Notes under the pieces: generated by a model
Databases searched by the model: none
What the model was told of the DNA's origin: nothing
The model's input: only the letters and a program-made list of their open reading frames with translations
Translations under genes and position numbers: made by a program
Source: Aspidapion aeneum
Lineage: Eukaryota; Arthropoda; Insecta; Coleoptera; Brentidae
Assembly: GCA_963576565.1 (NCBI GenBank)
Contig: OY755042.1
Span: 103,280,314 to 103,344,313, forward strand
Reading direction: 5' to 3'
DNA length: 64,000 nucleotides
Shown here: positions 10,040-21,480 of the stretch, in pieces
Layout of the letters: each line of letters starts with the position of its first letter
Position numbering within the stretch: position 1 is the first letter of the stretch

Positions 10040-10439
10040 TGATGAATTAATAAGGACCGTGCAAGGAGGTTGACCGTGTTTCGAACGGCCCCACTATTTG
10101 GGTTGGCAATGCTGACTGCACCCGGTGCACTGTTCTGCACTGCATCGATTTTGGTTGGCAGCGCTAGTCATACGTCGTTTTTTTTTCGATTTCAAATGTT
10201 TCCTGCGGAATATTTTTAAATTTTTGCTACAATATTATCATGAAGTTGTAAAACATGCAAAAAAGAAAGTCAGAATCCTAAAAAAGGTAAATTATTAATT
10301 ATTATGTACCCCAAGTAGTCACCATTGCAGGATCTTTATTCCTCTCTTGAATTTCCCTGCTTTTGTGAAACTTTCTGAAAATATCCAGAAGCCAAGTGTG
10401 TGGAAAAGAGAGTCAGAATCTTTAAAGGGGTAAATTATT
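10040..10439. other. No gene; weak direct repeat
   Basis: The sequence around gtcagaatcctaaaaaaggt (10269) returns with changes at about 10412, a direct repeat at ~145-bp spacing. Nothing else supported. Confidence 0.45.
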
Positions 10440-10640
10440 AAGGAAAGGTAATTGAGCCTGGAGTTAAACAAAATACATTTTAGTTTATTACAAAAAAGGG
10501 TGGGGGTAGATTAAAAAAAATTAGAGTTTAAGTCAAAACATGGCTTGTGTGGTATCATATAAAAGGTAATTGAGTCTGGAGTTGAATAAAATAAATTTCA
10601 GTTTTTAGTTATATTAGCTCACACATACACTATAGCCGTT
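10440..10640 (+). repeat. Second site of the ~115-bp repeat family
   Basis: Carries two copies of the gtaattgagtctggagtt unit plus the agttatattagctcacacat tail found at 780. It is a dispersed duplicate of 431-830. Confidence 0.75.
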
Positions 10641-12197
10641 TTCAAGTGAATAACTAGTAATTACCTCTGGTTATCCCTTGGTTGACATTAAAAATCAGCT
10701 GTTAAGGCCCTTAGCCTATTACCACAGAAACGCCGCTTGAATAGCTTTTTTTATAACCGGTTATTGTTTGTTGTTGTTTTTGGCGATTTTTTAAAGAAGT
10801 TTAGTTGGTTTTAGTTTAGATGAATAATAATCTTCTTGCCATTATTGAACTTAAGTTCTTCTCGACCGACTCTGAAATACTGGCGTATTTGATTCGAAAA
10901 GGGCATAATTTGGAAAAAAAATAAGTATGATAAACTGTGGTTAGAGGACTACAATGATACTGTTTTTTTTATGATATTTCGTGTATCAGTCCACATTGGG
11001 TAAATTCGAGTAAGCCAAGGGTTGATGAAAATAAAATTTTGGCAAGACAATATAGAGAAGGCCATTTAATAAGCCCACTAACATACATAAAAATAACTCA
11101 CTCTACAAATCCACAAAGAGGAGTAACCAAATTCCAAATAGTATAGGTCGTTACCATATTGAAATTTATTTTGACAGCTGTCAAAGCTGCTATGTGGAAA
11201 TAAAAAAATAATTAAATGCTCTCCTGTAAAATAGTAAAAAATCAGTTGTGCCACTTCATGGTATTGACGATGTTATGTACTCTACATCTGTCTATATCAC
11301 TTCCCCACAGGTAAGGAATGATAATGACACTCTAACTCCTAATTGGTTATTAAACCTATTCATATTATTAATTTAACTTTTGAAAATCCTAAAAAATGCA
11401 AATCCCCTTAAATTTTTGTTTAAATTTGTAGAGGAAATTTTTGAAAAGTAGCAAAGCTAAGTTCCTAAATTTTTTAAAAATTAAGATACACACCCATCAA
11501 TGTTTTAACTGCAGTTGTTAAGAGATATTTAAGTAATCCTTGCCAAACACCCACATACAACATCCCTAAGAAGAAAGCTGCATGTAGAAATTTGACATCA
11601 GAAAAACAGGTTTAAAGTTTTGTACTTTTTTATTGTCTTATAATTTTGAAATAGAAAGTGAGTGTTTAATTTTTTTTTAAATTTGACTTCAAAGTGGTAA
11701 GCAAATTTAAATCAAGTTATTTTATTCCAAATCTGTATTTCCAATAAAAACAGCACCACATGTGGTGTTTCTGTTAGTATTGGCAGAGAATTGTTGGTGG
11801 CTCTTCTCTGGTATTGAGTTGCTGTATTCCCTTTCAATACTAATGGTATAGCCGCATGTGAGTGTTTTACTTGTAATTTTTATTTTTTCAAGACCGCTTT
11901 TTCAATATTTTTTTTTCAATTGAAGAAGACAAAACAATGATCCATTACAACATATTTTTTTCACTTTTTGGGTCAATTTTTTATATTTTAATCCATTTTA
12001 TCAGAACATGATGTTCAAAAAAACAATAAAAAATCTTGAATCTTGATGATCAAAATTTGGCACTTTTGGGGGGTTTAACATACCTCCAGGGGAGAAAAAG
12101 ATGAGCTGACCCACTTTTGTGACACCATAATTTTAAGAGTGAAAACTATATCTCGATACATCAAGCTGTTTTTGAGCTAGAGGTTTTTCAAAAGTTT
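10641..12197. other. No gene seen
   Basis: AT-rich, with no long open frame. A 14-bp palindrome CACCACATGTGGTG lies near 11754. Nothing further supported. Confidence 0.5.
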
Positions 12198-12206
12198 GCA
12201 TTTTGA

Positions 12207-12330
12207 TAAGGGTTGATCAGCTGAGCCAAATTTTGTCCACCATCCTACAAGATTTGTAGTGTATTTTACGGTCCTGTATGGTCCTGTTGACAAAATTTGT
12301 ACACCTACTGTAGGCAGCTGATCACCCCTC
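12207..12330. mobile_element. 124-bp mini inverted-repeat element related to the 10.5-kb element
   Basis: Flanked by perfect 9-bp direct repeats GCATTTTGA (12198-12206 and 12331-12339). Its ends share TGATCAGCTG in inverted orientation. The right tip, read inward, is GAGGGGTGATCAGCTG with ACAGTAGGTGTACAAATTT after it, close to the left tip of the element at 12542 (GAGGGGTCATCAGCT, ACAGTACTGTACAAATTT). The middle (12270-12289) holds exactly two tandem 10-bp units, ggtcctgtat and ggtcctgttg; these are the minus-strand form of the monomer that makes up the large arrays next door. Confidence 0.7.
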
Positions 12331-12535
12331 GCATTTTGAACTTGTTGATTTGGACCTTTACCTTTTTAATTTATAAAAATTTGTTTTGGTGTTAATTGAC
12401 TTTTATATAGTTTTTCATATAGAACTCAACTGCCTAATCGAATTTTATCTGTAACTTTTAGTTTTTGAGATATACTTAGTATCTTTTTATTTGATTTTCA
12501 AAATCAGCATAAAATTTGCTTTAAAATAATGTTGG

Positions 12536-12541
12536 TATAAT
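12536..12541. repeat. Left 6-bp target duplication TATAAT
   Basis: Matches 23049-23054 exactly and directly abuts the left terminal inverted repeat. Confidence 0.75.
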
Positions 12542-12562
12542 CCGAGGGGTCATCAGCTTTCA

Positions 12563-12852
12563 ACAGTACTGTACAAATTTCACAACAGTACCCGACAGTA
12601 CCACGACAGGACCCAACAGTACTCGACAGTACACGACAGGACCCAACAGTACTCGACAGTACACGACAGTACCCAACAGTACTCGACAGGACCCAACAGT
12701 ACACGACAGTACTCAACAGGACCCAACAGTACTCGACAGTACATGACAGGACCCAACAGTACACGACAGTACTCAAAAGGACCCGACAGGACCCAACAGT
12801 ACACGACAGGACCCAACAGGACCACGACAGTACCTGACAGGACCCAACAGGA
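12563..12852 (+). repeat. 10-bp monomer array A1
   Basis: About 29 monomers of cagtactcga, cagtacacga, caggacccaa and cagtacccaa types. A single non-unit residue in the first copies marks the transition from the terminal repeat. Open frames here exist because three 10-bp units make ten codons without stops. Confidence 0.9.
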
Positions 12853-13261
12853 CTGAATTATTTTGGTTCATATCATTCATTCATAAAAATATAAAAATAA
12901 ACGGACTTTTTTTGTCTCGTTTTTTGTCCATACCAATAAAAATTTATTTTTGATAAAAGTTCAATAAAAGAGAGACGAAGAGGGATCAATTCCCTCGCAA
13001 AATACTCGATAAAGTATATTCAACTCGGTATTCAAAGTATTTTTTAGGGACACAAAGAAGTGCAAAGAAGACAAAAATACGCAAAAATATTTTACAATAC
13101 CCTCGGTAATTGCACTATTAGCGAGACTATTAGTCTATGCTTCAGTTTAGATCTTGTAATGACCTACCCAGATTTTTATTTGTTTTTATATTCCAGATTG
13201 GATTATTTTTAAATATTACTGACGCAATCGAGATGTAGTTCAAAAAGATATTCTGTATAAG

Positions 13262-13334
13262 GTTATAGATAGCATAAAGTGTGGAGTGTTTGACTCATGA
13301 TCCGCAGGTCATGGGTTCGAGGCCCAAACCTAGC
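13262..13334 (+). pseudogene. tRNA-Met(CAT)-like sequence, module M1
   Basis: Contains an A-box-like tagcataaagtg, the loop CTCATGA (anticodon CAT) and an exact box B GGTTCGAGGCC, followed by a run of T. The acceptor stem does not pair well, so it is a tRNA-derived sequence rather than a working tRNA gene. Confidence 0.6.
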
Positions 13335-13672
13335 ATTTTTTTTTTCTTTTAAACAACTTTAATTAAAATTTATTAATTACCACTAGGTAGTTTTGGTTTA
13401 ACAGCAATGTATATTTAGTATATTTTAAAGAATTTTGTTTTTGTATTGGACTCGATTGGAACCGATTAAAGATTAGCACTTGAAAAGCAAACGATTTCAA
13501 ATAGGTTAGGACGGGATAGGTTTCCGATCAATTGACCAAGGTTAGGTTTTGTTTCGGTTTGGTTTAACCTCGGGTTTAACAACGATTTCAACCTCCCAAA
13601 ACGAGGACAGGAAAGTTTTAATTTTAAAAATTTCGCAAATTTTAATTTAAAGTTGTTTGAAAAAAAAAAGAG

Positions 13673-13741
13673 TTTTATGTGAGAATCGAACTCATGGCCT
13701 TTGGATCTTCAGTCAAGCGTGCAACACCTTAAACTATCCAT
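13673..13741 (-). pseudogene. tRNA-Phe(GAA)-like sequence, module M1
   Basis: Minus strand reads GACTGAAGATCCAAAGG, the arrangement of a tRNA-Phe anticodon arm (loop CTGAAGA), then box B GAGTTCGATTCTC and a T-run. The acceptor stem is degraded. Confidence 0.6.
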
Positions 13742-13910
13742 ACATACACACAAATTTATTTAGAACTGCATCCCGACTACTTCGGTCGACTTTAGTAATG
13801 AAAAAAAAAACAGTTTTTGAAAGATAAAAAAAAAGTTAAAAACTGGGTAGGTCCTGACCAGATCTTAATAGTGTAATTACAACGAGTTACAATTACTCAA
13901 TATAGTTTAA

Positions 13911-15211
13911 ACAGGACTCAACAGTACTCAACAGGACCCAACAGTACTCGAGAGGCCCAACAGTACTCGACAGGACTCAACTGTACCCGAACTGTACCTG
14001 ACAGGACCCAACAGTACTCGACAGGACCCGACAGTACTCAACAGGACCCAACCTCGGACCCAACAGTACTCAACAGGACTCAACAGTACTCAACAGGACC
14101 CGACAGGACCCAACAGTACTCGACAGGACCCGACAGTACTCAACAGGACCCAACAGTACTCAACAGGACCAAACAGTACCCAACAGGACCCAACAGTACT
14201 CGACAGGACACAACAGTACTCGACAGTACACGACAGGACCCAACAGTACACGACAGGACTCAACAGGACCCGACAGGACCCAACAGTACTCGACAGTACT
14301 CGACAGTACACAACAGGACCCAACAGTACACGACAGTACTCAACAGTACACGACAGTACTCAACAGTACTCAACAGGACCCAACAGTACTCGACAGTACT
14401 CGACAGTACACGACAGGACCCAACAGTACACGACAGTACTCAACAGGACCCAACAGTACTCGACAGTACTCGACAATACTCGACAGTACACGACAGTACC
14501 CAACAGTACTCGACAGTACACGACAGGACCCAATAGTACACGACAGTACTCGACAGGACCCAACAGTACTCGACAGTACACGACAGTACTCAACAGTACT
14601 CGACAGGACCCAACAGTACTCGACAGTACACGACAGGACCCAACAGTACTCGACAGTACACGACAGTACCCAACAGTACTCGACAGTACACGACAGGACC
14701 CAACAGTACACGACAGTACTCGACAGGACCCAACAGTACTCGTCAGTACACGACAGTACTCAACAATACTCGACAGGACCCAACAATACTCGACAGTACA
14801 CGACAGGACCCAACAGTACACGACAGTACTCAACAGGACCCAACAGTACTCGACAGTACACGACAGGACCCAACAGTACACGACAGTACTCAACAGTACT
14901 AGACAGGACCCAACAGTACTCGACAGTACACGACAGTACCCAACAGTACTCGACAGTACACGACAGTACCCAACAGTACTCGACAGTACACGACAGTACT
15001 CAACAGTACTCGACAGTACCCAACAGTATTCGACAGTACACGACAGGACCCAACAGAGTACACGACAGTACTCAACAGGACCCAACAGTACTCGACAGTA
15101 CACGACAGGACCCAACAGTACACGACAGTACTCAAAAGGACCCGACAGGACCCAACAGTACACGACAGGACCCAACAGGACCACGACAGTACCTGACAGG
15201 ACCCAACAGGA
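13911..15211 (+). repeat. 10-bp monomer array A2 (~1.3 kb)
   Basis: About 130 monomers, mostly exact 10-bp steps. A few off-register junctions occur (for example near 14050 and 15056), which point to unequal exchange. Left edge is noisier (agaggcccaa, aactgtaccc) than the middle, as expected at an array boundary. Confidence 0.9.
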
Positions 15212-15618
15212 CTGAATTATTTTGGTTCATATCATTCATTCATAAAAATATAAAAATAAACGGACTTTTTTTGTCTCGTTTTTTGTCCATACCAATAAAA
15301 ATTTATTTTTGATAAAAGTTCAATAAAAGAGAGACGAAGAGGGATCAATTCCCTCGCAAAATACTCGATAAAGTATATTCAACTCGGTATTCAAGTATTT
15401 TTTAGGGACACAAAGAAGTGCAAAGAAGACAAAAATACGCAAAAATATTTTACAATACCTCGGTAATTGCACTATTAGCGAGACTATTAGTCTATGCTTC
15501 AGTTTAGATCTTGTAATGACCTACCCAGATTTTTATTTGTTTTTATATTCCAGATTGGATTCTTTTTAAATATTACTGACGCAATCGAGATGTAGTTCAA
15601 AAAGATATTCTGTATAAG

Positions 15619-15693
15619 GTTATAGATAGCATAAAGTGTGGAGTGTTTGACTCATGATCCGCAGGTCATGGGTTCGAGGCCCAAACCTAGCAT
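15619..15693 (+). pseudogene. tRNA-Met-like sequence, module M2 first copy
   Basis: Same as at 13262, with the loop CTCATGA and exact box B, followed by a T-run. Confidence 0.6.
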
Positions 15694-15827
15694 TTTTTTT
15701 TTCTTTTAAACAACTTTAATTAAAATTTATTAATTACCACTAGGTAGTTTTGGTTTAATATTCCAGATTGGATTTTTAAATATTACTGACGCAATGGAGA
15801 TATAGTTCAAAAAGATATTCTAGTTTA

Positions 15828-15901
15828 GGATATAGATAGCATAAAGTGTGGAGTGTTTGACTCATGATCCGCAGGTCGTGGGTTCGAGGCCCACACTTTC
15901 C
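15828..15901 (+). pseudogene. tRNA-Met-like sequence, module M2 second copy
   Basis: Best preserved of the set: its T arm GTGGG TTCGAGG CCCAC pairs perfectly. The acceptor stem is still poor. A T-run follows at about 15903. Confidence 0.6.
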
Positions 15902-16591
15902 ATTTTTTTTTTCTTTTAAACAACTTGAATTAAAATTTATTAATTACTACTAGGTGGTTTTGGTTTAACAGCAGTGTATATTTCGGTATATTTAGTATAT
16001 TTTAAAGAATTTTGTTTTTGTATTGGAACCGATTAAAGATTAGCGCTTGAAAAGCAAACGATTTCAAATAGGTTAGGATAGGTTTCCGATCAATTGACCA
16101 GGGTTAGGTTTGGTTTCGGTTTGGTTTAACCGGGTTTAACAACGATTTCAACCTCCTAAAACGAGGACAGAAAAGTTTTAATTTTAAAAATTTCGCCTTT
16201 TATCTAACATTCTCATTTTGAAATTCCCCCAGAGACAGTTTTACATTGGGATCGTTTCGAGGATCGTTTGCTTTTCAACGCCTGCTGATTAAAGTGTATC
16301 CACCGTTGCCAATTTTTGTATAATTTTCATTTTTTGTTTTATTAATGTTTTTTAATTTTAATAAACAAAAGTTAAAAAAGTTCAATGGAGGCATTTTGGG
16401 TCAGTTAAAATAACAAAAAAATTTGATAGTTGTTATATCGTTATTTTTAATACGAATAAGGTTAATTCTAATGCAAATAAAGTGCAGAGAGATTTTGAGA
16501 CACTGTATAAATATTCATGACCATCACGTAAGCAACCCGTATTAATTAGTCATTAGCAAATTTTAATTTAAAGTTGTTTGAAAAAAAAAGT

Positions 16592-16660
16592 TTTATGTGA
16601 GAATCGAACTCATGGCCTTTGGATCTTCAGTCGAGCGTGCAACACCTTATACTATCCATA
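16592..16660 (-). pseudogene. tRNA-Phe-like sequence, module M2
   Basis: Minus strand loop CTGAAGA (GAA), box B GTTCGATTC and a T-run. It faces the two Met-like copies. Confidence 0.6.
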
Positions 16661-17246
16661 CATACACACAAATTTATTTAGAACTGCATCCCGACTACTT
16701 CAGTAATATTATAAAAAAAAAACAGTTTTTGAAAGATAAAAAAAAAGTTAAAAACTGGGTAGGTCCTTACCAGATCTTAATAGTGTAATTACAATTACTC
16801 AATATAGTTTAAATAAAATCATAATTTCCACCTTCAAGTCGATTTTCGCGATTTTCGCTCCTCCAGCTTTGCACCCCACAGACCGCCACTAAACGATCCC
16901 AATGTAAAACTGTCTCTGCGGGAATTTCAAAATGAGAATATTAGATAACAGGCGAAATTTTTAAAATTAAAACCTCGAACTTTCCTGTCCTCGTTTTGGG
17001 AGGTTGAAATCGTTGTTAAACCAAACCGAAACAAAACCTAACCTTGGTCAATTGATCGGAAACCTATCCCGTCCTAACCTATTTGAAATCGTTTGCTTTT
17101 CAAGCGCTAATCTTTAATCGGTTCCAATCGAGTCCAATACAAAAACAAAATTCTTTAAAATATACTAAATATACATTGCTGTTAAACCAAAACTACCTAG
17201 TAGTAATTAATAAATTTTAATTAAAGTTGTTTAAAAGAAAAAAAAA

Positions 17247-17320
17247 CGCTAGGTGTGCCTCGAACCCATGACCTGCGGATTATGAGTCAAACACTCCACA
17301 CTTTATGCTATCTATAACCT
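17247..17320 (-). pseudogene. tRNA-Met-like sequence, module M3
   Basis: Minus-strand copy. The loop reads CTCATAA, and one base of the T-arm region is lost (gtgcctcgaaccc). Confidence 0.55.
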
Positions 17321-17376
17321 TATATAGAATATTTTTTTGAACTACATCTCGATTGCGTCAGTAATATTTAAAAATA

Positions 17377-17585
17377 CAGTCGAACCCTCGGTCGAACCTC
17401 TATAACTCGAACTCAAAGGGACAACCAAAACAGTTCGAGTTATGGAGAGTTCGAGTTATAGAAAATCGAATTAAAGAGGTTAAAATACATACAAAAATTG
17501 CAGGGACCATTTAAAAGGTTCGAGTTATAGAGAGGTTCGAGTTATAGAGGTTCGAGTTAGAGAGGTTCGACCTCGGGTTCGACTG
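17377..17585. mobile_element. 209-bp pogo/Tigger MITE with TA target duplication
   Basis: CAGTCGAACC...GGTTCGACTG inverted ends, internal ttcgagttatagag subrepeats, and TA at 17375-17376 and 17586-17587. The corresponding spot in module M1 (about 13210) is an empty site with one TA, which proves insertion into M3 after the modules were copied. Confidence 0.92.
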
Positions 17586-17938
17586 TAATCCAATCTGGAA
17601 TATAAAAACAAATAAAAATCTGGGTAGGTCATTACAAGATCTAAACTGAAGCATAGACTAATAGTCTCGCTAATAGTGCAATTACCGAGGGTATTGTAAA
17701 ATATTTTTGCGTATTTTTGTCTTCTTTGCACTTCTTTGTGTCCCTAAAAAATACTTTGAATACCGAGTTGAATATACTTTATCGAGTATTTTGCGAGGGA
17801 ATTGATCCCTCTTCGTCCCTCTTTTATTGAACTTTTATCAAAAATAAATTTTATTGGTATGGACAAAAAACGAGACAAAAAAAGTCCGTTTATTTTTATA
17901 TTTTTATGAATGAATGATATGAACCAAAATAATTCAGT

Positions 17939-19013
17939 CCTGTTGGGTCCTGTCAGGTACTGTCGTGGTCCTGTTGGGTCCTGTCGTGTACTGTTGGGTC
18001 CTGTCGGGTCCTGTTGAGTACTGTCGTGTACTGTTGGGTCCTGTCGTGTACTGTCGAGTACTGTTGGGTCCTGTTGAGTACTGTCGTGTACTGTTGGGTC
18101 CTGTCGTGTACTGTCGAATACTGTTGGGTACTTTCGTGTACTGTCGAGTACTGTTGGGTCCTGTCGTGTACTGTTGGGTCCTGTTGAGTACTGTTGGGTA
18201 CTGTCGTGTACTGTCGAGTACTGTTGAGTACTGTCGAGTACTGTTGGGTCCTGTTGAGTACTGTTGGGTACTGTCGTGTACTGTTGAGTACTGTTGGGTC
18301 CTGTCGAGTACTGTTGAGTACTGTCGTGTACTGTTGGGTCCTGTCGAGTACTGTTGGGTCCTGTTGAGTACTGTCGTGTACTGTTGGGTCCTGTCGTGTA
18401 CTGTCGAATACTGTTGGGTACTGTCGTGTACTGTCGAGTACTGTTGGGTCCTGTCGTGTACTGTTGGGTCCTGTTGAGTACTGTTGGGTACTGTCGTGTA
18501 CTGTCGAGTACTGTTGGGTCCTGTTGAGTACTGTTGGGTACTGTCGTGTACTGTTGGGTCCTGTCGAGTACTGTTGAGTACTGTCGAGTACTGTTGGGTC
18601 CTGTTGAGTACTGTTGGGTACTGTCGTGTACTGTCGAGTACTGTCGTGTACTGTTGGGTCCTGTTGAGTACTGTCGTGTACTGTTGGGTCCTGTCGTGTA
18701 CTGTTGGGTCCTGTTGAGTACTGTTGGGTACTGTCGAGTACTGTTGGGTCTTGTCGAGTACTGTCGTGTACTGTTGAGTACTGTTGGGTACTGTCGTGTA
18801 CTGTCGAGTACTGTTGGGTCCTGTCGAGTACTGTTGAGTACTGTCGTGTACTGTCGAGTACTGTTGGGTCCTGTAGAGTACTGTTGAGTACTGTCGTGTC
18901 CTGTTGGGTCCTGTAGATTACTGTTAAGTACTGTCGTGTTCTGTTGGGTCCTGTCAAGTACTGTCGTGTCCTGTTGGGTCCTGTAGAGTACTGTTAAGTA
19001 CTGTCGTGTTCTG
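17939..19013 (-). repeat. 10-bp monomer array A3, inverted (~1.08 kb)
   Basis: The same monomer in opposite sense (ctgttgggtc, ctgtcgtgta, ctgtcgagta). Right edge carries variant units (ctgtagagta, ctgttaagta, ctgtcgtgtt) that recur at the edges of A4 and A5, so array ends are copied along with the modules. Confidence 0.9.
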
Positions 19014-19298
19014 TATGGAAAAAATTATAAAATTTTAATAATTAGAGACACAAAAAGGTCGTTTTGGTGCAAAAGCAGTGGCGGTCTGTGGGGTGCAAAG
19101 CTGGAGGAGCGAAAATCGACTTGAAGGTGGAAATTATGATTTTATTTAAACTATATTGAGTAATTGTAATTACACTATTAAGATCTGGTACGGACCTACC
19201 CAGTTTTTAACTTTTTTTTTATCTTTCAAAAACTGTTTTTCTTTTTCATAATATTACTGAAGTAGTCGGGATGCAGTTCTAAATAAATTTGTGTGTAT

Positions 19299-19369
19299 GT
19301 ATGGATAGTTTAAGGTGTTGGACGCTCGACTGCAGATCCAAAGGCCATGAGTTCGATTCTCACATAAAA
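19299..19369 (+). pseudogene. tRNA-Phe-like sequence, module M4 (anticodon position changed to GCA)
   Basis: Loop CTGCAGA instead of CTGAAGA; box B gagttcgattctc and a ten-T run after it are intact. Confidence 0.55.
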
Positions 19370-20046
19370 CTTTTTTTTTTCAAACAACTTTAAATTAAAA
19401 TTTGCTAATGACTAATTAATACGGGTTGCTTACGTGATGGTCATGAATATTTATACAGTGTCTCAAAATCTCTCTGCACTCTCTCTGAACTATCAAATTT
19501 TTTTGTTATTTTAACTGACCCAAAATGCCTCCATTGATCTTTTTTAACTTTTGTTTATTAAAATTAAAAAACATATTAATAAAACAAAAAATGGAAATTA
19601 TTCAAATATTGGCAACGGTGGATACACTTTAATCAGCAGTCGATCAGCAGGCGTTGAAAAGCAAACGATCCCAATGTAAAACCTCGTGTAAAACTGTCTC
19701 TGCAGGAATTTCAAAATGAGAATATTAGATAAAAGTCGGATAAAAGGCGAAATTTTTAAAATTAAAACTTTCCTGTCCCCGTTTTGGGAGGTTGAAATCG
19801 TTGTTAAACCCGAGGTTAAACCAAACCGAAACAAAACCTAACCTTGGTCAATTGATCGGAAACCTATCCCGTCCTAACCTATTTGAAATCGTTTGCTTTT
19901 CAAGCGCTAATCTTTAATCGGTTCCAATCGAGTCCAATACAAAAACAAAATTCTTTAAAATATACTAAATATACATTGCTGTTAAACCAAAACTACCTAG
20001 TGGTAATTAATAAATTTTAATTAAAGTTGTTTAAAAGAAAAAAAAA

Positions 20047-20120
20047 TGCTAGGTGTGGGCCTCGAACCCATGACCTGCGGATCATGAGTCAAACACTCCA
20101 CACTTTATGCTATCTATAAA
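20047..20120 (-). pseudogene. tRNA-Met-like sequence, module M4
   Basis: Minus-strand copy with the loop CTCATGA and exact box B (ggttcgaggcc), followed by a minus-strand T-run. Confidence 0.6.
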
Positions 20121-20516
20121 CTCATATAGAATATCTTTTTGAGCTACATATCGATTGCGTCAGTAATATTTAAAAAGAATCCAATCTGGAATATAAAACC
20201 AAATAAAAATCTGGGTAGGTCATTACAAGATCTAAACTGAAGCATAGACTAATAGTGCAATTACCGAGGGTATTGTAAAATATTTTTGCGTATTTTTGTC
20301 TTCCTTGCACTTCTTTGTGTCCCTAAAAAATACTTTGAATACCGAGTTGAATATACTTTATCGAGTATTTTGCGAGGGAATTGATCCCTCTTCGTCCCTC
20401 TTTTATTGAACTTTTATCAAAAATAAATTTTTATTGGTATGGACAAAAAACGAGACAAAAAAAGTCCGTTTATTTTTATATTTTTATGAATGAATGATAT
20501 GAACCAAAATAATTCA

Positions 20517-20736
20517 GTCCTGTTATGTCCTGTCAGGTACTGTCGTGGTCCTGTTGGGTCCTGTCGTGTACTGTTGGGTCCTGTCGGGTCCTGTTGAGTA
20601 CTGTCGTGTCCTGTTGGGTCCTGTAGATTACTGTTAAGTACTGTCGTGTTCTGTTGGGTCCTGTCAAGTACTGTCGTGTCCTGTTGGGTCCTGTCGAAGG
20701 TCCTGTAGAGTACTGTTAAGTACTGTCGTGTTCTGT
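20517..20736 (-). repeat. 10-bp monomer array A4, short
   Basis: About 22 units in inverted sense, containing the same edge variants as A3, as though A3 had been contracted. Confidence 0.9.
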
Positions 20737-21480
20737 ATGGAAAAAATTATAAAATTTTAATAATTAGAGACATAAAAAGGTCGTTTTGGTCGAGGTTTTG
20801 ATGCAAAAGCAGTGGCGGGATCGAGGGCGGGATCGTTTGCTTTTCAACGCCTGCTGATTAAAGTGTATCCACCGTTGCCAATTTTTGTATAATTTCCATT
20901 TTTTGTTTTATTAATATGTTTTTTAATTTTAATAAACAAAAGTTAAAAATTTGATCGAGAATCTGATAGTTGTTATATCGTTATTTTTAATACGAATTAG
21001 GTTAATTCTAATGCAAATAAAGTGCAGAGAGATTTTGAGACACTGTATAAATATTCATGACCATCACGTAAGCAACCCGTATTAATTAGTCATTAGCAAA
21101 TTTTAATTTAAAGTTGTTTGAAAAAAAAAGTTTTATGTGAGAATCGAACTCATGGCCTTTGGATCATCAGTCGAGCGTGCAACAGCTTAAACTATCCATA
21201 CATACACACAAATTTATTTAGAACTGCATCCCTACTTCAGTAATATTATGAAAAAAAAAACAGTTTTTGAAAGAAAAAAAAAGTTAAAAACTGGGTAGGT
21301 CCTTACCAGATCTTAATTGTGTAATTACAATTACTCAATATAGTTTAAATAAAATCATAATTTCCACCTTCAAGTCGATTTTCGCTCCTCCAGCTTTGCA
21401 CCCCACAGACCGCCACTGCTTTTGCACCAAAACGACCTTTTTATGTCTCTAATTATTAAAATTTTATAATTTTTTCCATA
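20737..21480 (+). repeat. AT-rich module M5, rearranged
   Basis: Begins with the inverted-array spacer, turns into plus-sense M2-type sequence with the Phe-like element, and ends with the inverted spacer before array A5. The Met-like part is missing. Confidence 0.8.
21132..21200 (-). pseudogene. tRNA-Phe-like sequence, module M5 (anticodon position GAT)
   Basis: Loop CTGATGA, box B retained, minus-strand T-run retained. Confidence 0.55.

Larger units (their letters stand above)
12853..13910 (+). repeat. AT-rich module M1
   Basis: Begins gactgaattattttggttc and ends ...actcaatatagtttaaac before the next array. Holds a Met-like tRNA sequence (+) and a Phe-like one (-) that converge. The same module recurs at 15212 (direct) and, inverted, at 16951-17938 and 19014-20516. 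Confidence 0.85.
15212..16804 (+). repeat. AT-rich module M2 (partly duplicated copy of M1)
   Basis: Repeats M1 from gactgaattattttggttc, but with an internal ~210-bp duplication that doubles the Met-like tRNA sequence, and an extra ~350-bp block (about 16200-16550) ending at the Phe-like sequence. Confidence 0.85.
16951..17938 (-). repeat. AT-rich module M3, inverted
   Basis: The reverse complement of M1, joining array A3 at 17939. With A2-M2 it makes a long palindrome centred near 16850. Holds one Met-like sequence and a nested MITE. Confidence 0.85.
19014..20516. repeat. AT-rich module M4, inverted
   Basis: Starts with a spacer (tatggaaaaaattataaaat ...) also found at 20737 and, inverted, at 21421-21480, then runs as the reverse complement of the M2 type. 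Confidence 0.85.

Noticed and set aside
13262..13334. Functional tRNA-Met gene
   Set aside because: The T arm and anticodon loop fit, but the acceptor and anticodon stems do not pair, so it is annotated only as tRNA-like.
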